Assembly: GCF_015354315.1 (NCBI RefSeq)
Contig: NZ_JADKYY010000007.1
Span: 62,001 to 126,000, forward strand
Direction of reading: 5' to 3'
From: Planobacterium oryzisoli
GTDB lineage: Bacteria > Bacteroidota > Bacteroidia > Flavobacteriales > Weeksellaceae
Length of the DNA stretch: 64,000 bases
Under the pieces are notes generated by a model. The model was given only the letters and a program-made list of their open reading frames with translations, was not told where the DNA came from and did not search any database. Numbering within the stretch: position 1 is the first letter of the stretch; each line of letters begins with the position of its first letter. Shown piece after piece: positions 55,113 to 62,046 of this stretch. The position numbers and the translations under genes are program-made.

Positions 55113-56375
55113 TTAATTGGCATTCTTTACCGCCTTGGCAATATTTATAATGACTTTCACTGCCTTTTCCATAGTTTCCAGTGCCACATATTCGTAGGGA
55201 CCGTGGAAATTCATTCCGCCGGCAAAAATATTAGGACACGGCAGCCCCATGTAGGAGAGTTGGGCACCGTCGGTGCCTCCCCGGATGGCTTTGATCTTAG
55301 GTTCAATGTTGGCATCTTTCATAGCTTGCGCAGCTATATCGATGATATGCATTTTGCCTTCAAACTGCTGCTTCATATTACGGTATTGCTCTTTTATAAC
55401 CACGTGTGCGGTGTTTTCTCCATGAATGGTATTGAACTGAGCAACCACCTGTTGCATAACGGCCTTTCTCTGATCAAATTTAACCTCATCGTGGTCGCGG
55501 ATAATATACTCGAGCTTGGCGTGCGATACATCCGCTTTTATTTCCATCAGATGATAGAATCCCTCAAAACCTTTGGTCGTGGAAGGCGTCTCTTCTTTAG
55601 GAAGCATACTGGCAAACTCTGCGGCAAGTAAAGCGGCGTTTACCATTTTTCCATAGGCGTACCCCGGATGCACGCTTAGGCCATTTATTTCTACTACCGC
55701 CGAGGCCGCATTGAAATTCTCATATTCCAGCTCACCGGCTTCACTACCGTCCATGGTATATGCCCACTCAGCGCCAAATTTTTCGACATCAAATTTATGT
55801 GCGCCTCTGCCGATTTCTTCGTCCGGAGTGAATCCAATGGCAATACGTCCGTGCTTGATCTCCGGGTGGGCCAATAAGTATTCAGCTGCCGTAACGATCT
55901 CTGCCACACCCGCTTTATCGTCTGCACCCAGCAGAGAGGTGCCGTCCGTGGTAATTAAGGTCTTGCCCTTATACTGCCGTAAATTTTCAAATTTATTTGG
56001 TGATAGAACAAACCCTGTCTCCTTATTTAGCAATAGGTCGCCCCCATCGTAGTCGTCCCAAATAATCGGATTCACGTTCTGGCCATTAAAATCGGGCGAA
56101 GTGTCGTAGTGCGCAATAAATCCAATGGTAGGTTCGTTATCCTCTTCCAGGTTAGAAGGTATAAAAGCATAGATGTATCCATTGCCGTCCAGTTCAACCT
56201 GCTCCAGACCTAATCCTTGTAGCTCCTCAAATATATATTTGGCAATATTCCACTGCTGCGGTGTGGAAGGAGTGCTTTCGCTTTCTGGATCACTTGTGGA
56301 ATAAATCTTTGCATAGTTAATAAAACGATTCTGAAGTTTTAATTTCCATTCCAAGTTAAATTCGATTGTCTGCAT
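55113..56375 (-). CDS. pepT: Peptidase T (aminotripeptidase)
   Basis: The 420-residue M20 metallopeptidase removes N-terminal residues from tripeptides in the cytoplasm. Zinc and catalytic motifs are IAHYDTSPDFNG (His and catalytic Asp), LLGADDKAGVAEIV (bridging Asp), FTPDEEIGRGAHKFD (Glu-Glu), YTMDGSEAGELEYEN and NIFAGGMNFHGPYEYV (last His). The whole family length is covered. It has its own candidate promoter and is divergent from HMG-CoA lyase. Confidence 0.97.
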   Translation of the reverse strand: MQTIEFNLEWKLKLQNRFINYAKIYSTSDPESESTPSTPQQWNIAKYIFEELQGLGLEQVELDGNGYIYAFIPSNLEEDNEPTIGFIAHYDTSPDFNGQNVNPIIWDDYDGGDLLLNKETGFVLSPNKFENLRQYKGKTLITTDGTSLLGADDKAGVAEIVTAAEYLLAHPEIKHGRIAIGFTPDEEIGRGAHKFDVEKFGAEWAYTMDGSEAGELEYENFNAASAVVEINGLSVHPGYAYGKMVNAALLAAEFASMLPKEETPSTTKGFEGFYHLMEIKADVSHAKLEYIIRDHDEVKFDQRKAVMQQVVAQFNTIHGENTAHVVIKEQYRNMKQQFEGKMHIIDIAAQAMKDANIEPKIKAIRGGTDGAQLSYMGLPCPNIFAGGMNFHGPYEYVALETMEKAVKVIINIAKAVKNAN

Positions 56376-56398
56376 ACAAAGATAATTTTAGGTAAAAA

Positions 56399-56406
56399 CA
56401 AATATA
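56399..56406 (-). promoter_or_regulatory. Candidate -7 element for pepT
   Basis: On the minus strand TATATTTG fits TAnnTTTG and ends 23 bases before the ATG at 56375. No clear -33 TTG is seen. Confidence 0.45.
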
Positions 56407-56526
56407 AGGCTTTTCTTAGTGTGTATAGTCTAAACTTCCGCTTAATAGAACGATAGAGCAACTTCGGAGTGAAAAGTAAGCCTTTTTCGAAATTGTTTAT
56501 ATTTACCCGTACCAAAAATACTTAGA

Positions 56527-57375
56527 ATGTTTCTGACTGAATGTCCGCGGGATGCAATGCAAGGCTGGGGTGAATTTATTTCTACCCAAGACAAGATTGA
56601 TTATATAAATCTGTTATTGGGTGTGGGGTTTGATGTGCTGGATTGTGGCAGTTTTGTTTCTCCAAAGGCGATTCCTCAGATGGCGGATACCTCCGAGGTG
56701 CTTAAAAACCTAGACAGATCGGGATCCGATACCGCTCTTTCCGTAATTGTTGCCAATATCCGCGGCGCCGAAAGGGCACTTGCGCACTCGAATGTAGACA
56801 TCATCGGATTCCCTTTTTCCATTTCTGAAACGTTTCAATACCGAAATACCAACAAGAACCAGCAAGAGGCGTTCGACCAGATCCGCACCATAAATGAGCT
56901 TGTGAAACAGGAAAAAAGACATCTGAACGTCTATTTTTCTATGAGTTTTGGAAATCCCTATGGCGAGCGGTGGAATTTAGATCAGCTTTTAGACTGGGGT
57001 AAACAATTTAGAGATGCGGGCATTTTAAATATCCAATTATCCGACACGATCGGTGCGGCTACCACGGAACAGATCAGCCTGGTATTTGAGCAGATGCAGA
57101 AGCAGGTTCCGCAAATCAGTTTCGGTGCTCATTTTCATAACCGGTACGACGAATCGCGCTCAAAAATCCAGGCAGCCTACCAAAGTGGCTGTAGGAAGTT
57201 TGACAGTGCCATCAAGGGTATCGGAGGTTGTCCCATGGCTAAGGATGAGTTAGTAGGCAATATGCCCACCGAACAGATCATCAATTTTATGGCAGCTAAT
57301 AAAATAGAGCATAAACTGAATTTGCTGCACTTTGAGAGTGCCTATAACAAAGCCAAAGACATCTTTAAATTTTAG
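56527..57375 (+). CDS. Hydroxymethylglutaryl-CoA lyase
   Basis: The 282-residue TIM-barrel enzyme of the HMGL-like family cleaves HMG-CoA to acetoacetate and acetyl-CoA at the end of leucine breakdown. Motifs are TECPRDAMQGWGEFI (metal and substrate Asp), VGFDVLDCGSFVSPKAIPQM, SFGNPYGERWNLDQLLDWGK, FGAHFHNRYDE (metal His pair) and IGGCPMAKDELVGNMPTEQ (catalytic Cys loop). The first motif has ECPRDAMQ in place of the more common EGPRDGLQ, as in other flavobacterial members. The sulfurtransferase gene starts 4 bases downstream, so they share a transcript. Confidence 0.92.
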   Translation: MFLTECPRDAMQGWGEFISTQDKIDYINLLLGVGFDVLDCGSFVSPKAIPQMADTSEVLKNLDRSGSDTALSVIVANIRGAERALAHSNVDIIGFPFSISETFQYRNTNKNQQEAFDQIRTINELVKQEKRHLNVYFSMSFGNPYGERWNLDQLLDWGKQFRDAGILNIQLSDTIGAATTEQISLVFEQMQKQVPQISFGAHFHNRYDESRSKIQAAYQSGCRKFDSAIKGIGGCPMAKDELVGNMPTEQIINFMAANKIEHKLNLLHFESAYNKAKDIFKF

Positions 57376-57379
57376 GGTT

Positions 57380-58198
57380 ATGATTTTAAGCCCGATTATT
57401 AGTGCAAATGAATTGCTCGCGCTTTTGGAAAGCCCCGAGATTGTTGTAGTGGATGCAAGGTCGGGCGCCACCTCAGAGCAGGCGTATAGAAAAGAGCACA
57501 TTAAGGGTGCGGTTCATCTGGAACTCGAAGAGCATCTCTGTGCGAAAGAAGGCGATCCTAAAGTAGGGGGTCGCCACCCTCTTCCCAAGGTGGATAAGTT
57601 TATTCAGGCTTGCGCCCAAAAGGGGATACATCCCAAAAAGCGGATCGTAGTGTACGATAATCTTTCTGGTGCCAACGCTGCGGCGCGCCTATGGTGGATG
57701 CTCAGTGCCGTGGGATGTGCCCAAGTGCAGGTATTGGACGGAGGAATGCAGTCCTATATACAACTTGATAATGCGCCGATGCACGCTGGGGTTACCCAGG
57801 GCAGTCCCGTGGAGCCCTGGGCTTGTGCACAGTGGCAACTACCCCTTGTCTCTATGGGCGAAATAAAGACCGATTCCGAAAGGAAAAATCTGTTGCTTGT
57901 GGATGTTCGTGATACGGGTCGTTATGAGGGTAAGTTCGAACCAATTGATCCTACTGCCGGCCATATACCTGGGGCGGTTAATGTCCCCTATAAGCAGAAT
58001 TTGGACGCAAAGGGTTGTTTTTTAAGTGGTGAAAAACTCGCTAAGCAGTACCATCCGCTATTTAGGGCTGGTAAATCGGTGGTATTTTATTGCGGTTCAG
58101 GAGTTACCGCGTGCCATGGGATACTAGCTGCACGAATTGCAGGCGAGCCTTGGCCTGCACTCTATGTAGGTTCGTGGAGTGAGTGGTGCCGCAATTAA
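57380..58198 (+). CDS. 3-mercaptopyruvate/thiosulfate sulfurtransferase
   Basis: The ATG at 57380 (MILSPIISANELLALLESPE, 272 residues) starts 4 bases after the upstream stop; the longer frame has only a TTG. Two rhodanese domains are present: an inactive N-terminal one (VVDARSGATSEQAYRKEHIK, DGGMQSY) and a C-terminal one with the active cysteine C238 in VVFYCGSGVTACHG. The CGSGVT loop is that of 3-mercaptopyruvate sulfurtransferases rather than thiosulfate rhodaneses (CRxGxT). It would move sulfur to cyanide, thiols or proteins. Its end is one base from the stop of the convergent SufT-like gene. Confidence 0.9.
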   Translation: MILSPIISANELLALLESPEIVVVDARSGATSEQAYRKEHIKGAVHLELEEHLCAKEGDPKVGGRHPLPKVDKFIQACAQKGIHPKKRIVVYDNLSGANAAARLWWMLSAVGCAQVQVLDGGMQSYIQLDNAPMHAGVTQGSPVEPWACAQWQLPLVSMGEIKTDSERKNLLLVDVRDTGRYEGKFEPIDPTAGHIPGAVNVPYKQNLDAKGCFLSGEKLAKQYHPLFRAGKSVVFYCGSGVTACHGILAARIAGEPWPALYVGSWSEWCRN

Positions 58199-58199
58199 A

Positions 58200-58529
58200 C
58201 TAGAATAGAATTCCGAGCTCAAATTTAGCTTCTTCGCTCATCATATCTTTATTCCAGGCGGGCTCAAAAGTAAGTTCCAGATCCACGCTCTGTACTCCGT
58301 CGACACCTTGGACTTTTTCGCGTACTTCCGCAGGCAAACTCTCGGCTACAGGACAGTTTGGAGTGGTAAGCGTCATTATAACCTTAACATCTCCTGCGTC
58401 GGAAATTTGTACATCGTATATAAGCCCCAATTCGTATATATCCACAGGAATCTCAGGGTCGTACACCGTCTTAAGTGCTAAAATTATTTCTTCTCCAATC
58501 GAAGCAATCTGTTCGTCCGTTAATGCCAT
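58200..58529 (-). CDS. Iron-sulfur cluster assembly factor (MIP18/SufT-like, DUF59)
   Basis: The 109-residue protein matches the DUF59 domain: ALKTVYDPEIPVDIYELGLI (D-P-E-[IV] motif), VKVIMTLTTPNCPVAESLPA with the conserved cysteine, and VDLELTFEPAWNKDMMSEEA. Such proteins help deliver Fe-S clusters. In many flavobacteria the gene sits near other suf genes; here it is downstream of the exonuclease gene (5-base gap), probably in one transcript. Calling it PaaD-like would be wrong without a paa cluster. Confidence 0.92.
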   Translation of the reverse strand: MALTDEQIASIGEEIILALKTVYDPEIPVDIYELGLIYDVQISDAGDVKVIMTLTTPNCPVAESLPAEVREKVQGVDGVQSVDLELTFEPAWNKDMMSEEAKFELGILF

Positions 58530-58534
58530 AATCC

Positions 58535-59233
58535 TTACAAAGGTTCAGTAATCTTTAGTAAATCTTCCTGCCGCATGCGGCGGAAAATATTGGCCAAAGT
58601 TAAGACATCTTTCTCACAATATTTAACTATTCTAAATAAATCTTTGTCTATGTGGTAGATAGAAGAAACCATTGAACCGTCAATATCGTCCTTGGGGGTG
58701 GGAATGGAAAAAACGTGTGCTAAAAGTTCCAGAGATACCGAGGAGCGGAAATCCCCAAACTTCCAGAGTTCCATTGTGTCCAGATGCGAAATTTCCCAGG
58801 GTTTTTTCCCAAAGAGCTGGAAGGGTTTGGGAGGTTGCATTCCCTGTATTAAAAAGCGTCGGGCAATCCAGGGAAAGTCGAATTCCTTACCGTTGTGTGC
58901 GCACAGGATCACCTGCTGCATCTTGGGATGGTTAAATAGTGCTCCGAAGTTCTCAAGCAAATCCCGCTCGTCGTCTCCATAGTAACTTTTTACGCGTAAG
59001 GCCTCTCCGCGCACCTGACCGATACTGATGCATATGATTTTTCCAAATTCTGCATAAATCCCTGCGTGGGAACCGTAATACAGCTCCGCGCTCTGCTCTT
59101 CGGGGCGTCTGTAGGCGGTTTTCTTATCAAATAAGTTTTGTCCCTGAGGGTCTAACTGCTCCCAATCGCTATAAAAAGGGACAGTTTCTATATCAAGAAA
59201 GAGGACATTTTCAATAGGAATAGACTGTAGCAT
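58535..59233 (-). CDS. DEDD-type 3'-5' exonuclease
   Basis: The 232-residue protein matches the predicted PolB-like 3'-5' exonucleases. The first acidic motif is VLFLDIETVPFYSDW (D-x-E), the middle is LCAHNGKEFDFPWIARRFL (Asp), and the last is YCEKDVLTLANIF (Tyr and Asp spaced as in DEDDy enzymes). It should digest single-stranded DNA or RNA with two metal ions. Its cellular role is unknown. It is divergent from the HEAT-repeat gene across a 200-base gap. Confidence 0.88.
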   Translation of the reverse strand: MLQSIPIENVLFLDIETVPFYSDWEQLDPQGQNLFDKKTAYRRPEEQSAELYYGSHAGIYAEFGKIICISIGQVRGEALRVKSYYGDDERDLLENFGALFNHPKMQQVILCAHNGKEFDFPWIARRFLIQGMQPPKPFQLFGKKPWEISHLDTMELWKFGDFRSSVSLELLAHVFSIPTPKDDIDGSMVSSIYHIDKDLFRIVKYCEKDVLTLANIFRRMRQEDLLKITEPL

Positions 59234-59382
59234 TTTTTTTTAAAATGGGTTTATTATTGGTGTATAAAATTTGTTACTTATTTGATTATCCGTGGTTTGT
59301 AAATTAATTGGCACAGAATAAAATTATTTATTCTCATTGTTAATTGTACAATTTAGTTAAGAACATGATTGATTTTGTACAC

Positions 59383-59409
59383 TTGTGATTTCTGGGCGGT
59401 CTATTTTTG
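59383..59409 (+). promoter_or_regulatory. Candidate promoter of the HEAT-GT2-TPR operon
   Basis: TTG at 59383-59385 and TATTTTTG at 59402-59409 (TAnnTTTG) are spaced by 16 bases, one short of the usual range, and the -7 box ends 24 bases before the ATG at 59434. It lies in a 200-base AT-rich intergenic region that contains nothing else I can identify. Confidence 0.5.
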
Positions 59410-59433
59410 AGCCACTAATAACCGGTCCTACAA

Positions 59434-60579
59434 ATGAACGAATTCTATTACTATCTTCTTTATTTCACTTCAGAGTATTTTTCCCTGCCCCTCATTATTA
59501 GAATCACCCTGTTCTTGATAGTATTGCTGTTGCTTCTCTATCTGACGTTTTTCGGCCGGGTGGTATATATTTCACTCTTTCAGTTTTTGGAAAAAAAGAA
59601 AGCCCAGCGTCTCGAGCTAAAATACGCTTCTAAACTTCAATCGCTTCTTGAGCAGTCCAATCTGGAGTCCGACAAGATCCGGGCAGAAATGGGATGGACC
59701 CACAAAGTCCCGGCAAAAACGGATCTAGAACTACTGACGATGCTTCTGATTAGAACACGCAACGCTATTTCCGGATTTAATGTGCACAACTATTCCGTGA
59801 TTGTGGAGATTCTGCAATTACGAAAATACTGGAAGCGAATAGTTGAGAAAGAATCGATGTTTTCCAGCAGCAGGGCACTTAAGATTTTGGGCGATTTGGA
59901 ACTGGAAAGCAGTGAAACCCTCCAGGGACTTAACATTAAAACCAAAGACAAGGATCTGCAGAAATACGCCCGCAGTGTATTTTTTGATGTTTCTTCTTCT
60001 GATCTGTGGGAATCTTTTGACCGGGAACTTTCCTCTGATTTTACCTCCCTGGACGAGATCCGGCTGCACAGGGCTTTGCGCAGGAAAGCAGCCATGCGGC
60101 CCCTTCCTTCACTAATGCGCTGGGTGCAACGAAGCGACAATGAGGATTTTAAAGCTTTTCTGGTCAAAGAAATCTCCTTTTTCAAACAGAAAGAGTCGAT
60201 GCAGTCTCTTATGAAGCTCTTGAAGGAAACCACTTCCATTAAATTGAAAATTCAAATTATCACTACCCTGGGAGAACTGGGATGCAAGGAGGCAGTTCCC
60301 CTACTTAGCAGTGAATTCCATTACAATTCTGCCCGTACCCAGCAGGCCATTATTGCAGCCCTTGCGACCATTGGAGTAGAAAAATCCCTGAAATTTCTGG
60401 AGTTCGAATACAATCACTGCAAAAATCAGGATTTGCTCATAGATTTGGTACGAGGTATTTACACCATAGACGAAAAGCAAAAGACCGGTACCTACGAGCA
60501 GTTAAAAAGTACTTCAGCATCATTATTCACTTCCTCTATTTTTTCTTTTGTAGAGCGGGAAAATGTGGTTTTAAGTTAA
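59434..60579 (+). CDS. Membrane-anchored HEAT-repeat protein
   Basis: The 381-residue protein has a strongly hydrophobic N-terminal segment (about residues 16-50, PLIIRITLFLIVLLLLLYL and FFGRVVYISLFQFL), so it is anchored in the inner membrane with the rest presumably cytoplasmic. The remainder is almost all alpha-helical. The clearest HEAT units lie at about 255-340 (IKLKIQIITTLGELGCKEAV, QAIIAALATIGVEKSLKFLE). HEAT solenoids bind proteins, and there is no catalytic motif. The GTG-started glycosyltransferase gene begins 9 bases downstream and a TPR gene follows, so this protein is probably a scaffold or regulator of the glycosyltransferase complex. That role is inference. Confidence 0.8.
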   Translation: MNEFYYYLLYFTSEYFSLPLIIRITLFLIVLLLLLYLTFFGRVVYISLFQFLEKKKAQRLELKYASKLQSLLEQSNLESDKIRAEMGWTHKVPAKTDLELLTMLLIRTRNAISGFNVHNYSVIVEILQLRKYWKRIVEKESMFSSSRALKILGDLELESSETLQGLNIKTKDKDLQKYARSVFFDVSSSDLWESFDRELSSDFTSLDEIRLHRALRRKAAMRPLPSLMRWVQRSDNEDFKAFLVKEISFFKQKESMQSLMKLLKETTSIKLKIQIITTLGELGCKEAVPLLSSEFHYNSARTQQAIIAALATIGVEKSLKFLEFEYNHCKNQDLLIDLVRGIYTIDEKQKTGTYEQLKSTSASLFTSSIFSFVERENVVLS

Positions 60580-60588
60580 TAGTGCACT

Positions 60589-62013
60589 GTGGAAAACCTA
60601 TTCTTCGGTTACCAATACCTCATCTTCTTTTACTCTTTTGCTATTACGGTGGTGTATCTACTCCTGGCATTACTGGGCTACCTTAAAATTCAGAAGCTGC
60701 GCGCCCGCTATACCGCATACGAAGAAAAGCAGGTGCTTGGGGGCGACGATTTAGTGCCCGGAATTTCAATTGTTGCTCCTGCATTTAATGAGGAGGTAAT
60801 CATTATAGACAGTGTGAACTCGCTTCTCAATATGAATTATCCTCGTTTTGAGGTGGTTATTGTCAACGACGGTAGTAGAGACCAGACCTTGCCCTTGCTT
60901 ATTAGCACTTTTTCTTTGGTAAAGTCCGATTTTCCTTATGTAGAGAAAGTATACTGCCAGCCGGTACATACGGTATACAAGTCCACCGATCCGCAGTTTT
61001 TCCGGCTGATCGTAGTGGACAAAATAAACGGCGGAACAAAGGCCGATGCGATGAATGCCGGGGTTAATGTGGCCAAATACGATTACTTCATTAATACTGA
61101 CGTGGACTGTCTGCTGTCTAGCGATACACTCACCAAGTGCATCCTTCCCGTTCTGGATTCTCCTGTAACGGTCATTGCGGTGGGAGCCACAATGCGTATG
61201 GTAAACGGGTGCGACGTTAAAGACGGAGTTATTACAAGGGTGCGCCCGCCGCATCAGCTCATACCGCTTTTTCAGGAAACAGAATATCTTAGATCGTATC
61301 TGGTTGCGAAAATGGGATGGTCCACCATAAATGCCATTCCCAATGTCTCGGGCGGTTTCGGGCTTTTTAATAAGCTTGTGCTGATCAGTGCGGGGGGCTT
61401 TGATTCTTCTTCGCACGCGGAGGACATGGATATGACCCTGCGCATGGTGGCCTATATGCGCGAAAACAATAGGCCGTACCGAATTGCGCAGATTCCGGAC
61501 ACGTGCTGTTGGACCGAAGGACCTTCCAATCTGCAGGTACTAAAGCGGCAAAGAACGCGCTGGGGGAGAGGCCTTTTACAAATCTTCGTAGTACACAGGA
61601 AATTTTTATTTAACCCTAAGTACGGCCGCATGGGTCTGGTAGTAATGCCTTATGCGCTTATTTTTGAATTTCTGGCCCCAATGATTGAGGCAACGGGCTT
61701 TCTCTTTATGCTGTATTTGATTGCCACAGAGCAGATCAATTACCAAACGTTTTGGCTGATGCTTGTTTTTGTCTACCTGATTGGGGTGACCGTTTCGGTC
61801 ATCACCATATCGTTTGATTTAACCGTAAAAAGGCAGTACCAGAGTATCAGGGAGTATCTCAGACTCATTCTTGTGAGCTCCTTGGAAGCAATTGTATACC
61901 ATCCCTTTATTGTAGTGTACAGTATCATGGGGTACTACCAGTTTCTGACGCAGAAGAATTTTACCTGGGGCGCCATGACCCGGCAGGGCTTCCGCAGGAC
62001 CCAAACCGACTAA
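60589..62013 (+). CDS. Processive family 2 glycosyltransferase (polysaccharide synthase)
   Basis: The 474-residue protein begins with GTG at 60589; no upstream ATG is in frame and the next internal ATG (residue 82) would remove the membrane helix and the first catalytic motif. It has an N-terminal helix (about 8-33), then a GT2 domain: SIVAPAFNEE, D94 in IVNDGS, the D-x-D motif D171-V-D173, acceptor acid E278-D279 and Q321-R-T-R-W325. The D, DxD, D, QxxRW set marks processive synthases such as those for poly-GlcNAc, cellulose or hyaluronan. Three or four C-terminal helices (about 350-460) complete the inner-membrane architecture. The product sugar cannot be deduced. There is no PilZ domain, so direct c-di-GMP control is not evident. 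Confidence 0.9.
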   Translation: MENLFFGYQYLIFFYSFAITVVYLLLALLGYLKIQKLRARYTAYEEKQVLGGDDLVPGISIVAPAFNEEVIIIDSVNSLLNMNYPRFEVVIVNDGSRDQTLPLLISTFSLVKSDFPYVEKVYCQPVHTVYKSTDPQFFRLIVVDKINGGTKADAMNAGVNVAKYDYFINTDVDCLLSSDTLTKCILPVLDSPVTVIAVGATMRMVNGCDVKDGVITRVRPPHQLIPLFQETEYLRSYLVAKMGWSTINAIPNVSGGFGLFNKLVLISAGGFDSSSHAEDMDMTLRMVAYMRENNRPYRIAQIPDTCCWTEGPSNLQVLKRQRTRWGRGLLQIFVVHRKFLFNPKYGRMGLVVMPYALIFEFLAPMIEATGFLFMLYLIATEQINYQTFWLMLVFVYLIGVTVSVITISFDLTVKRQYQSIREYLRLILVSSLEAIVYHPFIVVYSIMGYYQFLTQKNFTWGAMTRQGFRRTQTD

Positions 62014-62046
62014 CTGCCTATTAATTTTATGTGATTTTTTAGTATC

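Noticed and set aside
56406-56491. Imperfect long inverted repeat (AAGGCTTTTC... and ...GTAAGCCTT) between pepT and HMG-CoA lyase
   Set aside because: The arms mismatch after 7 bases and the loop is about 70 bases; no mobile-element features or target duplication are present.
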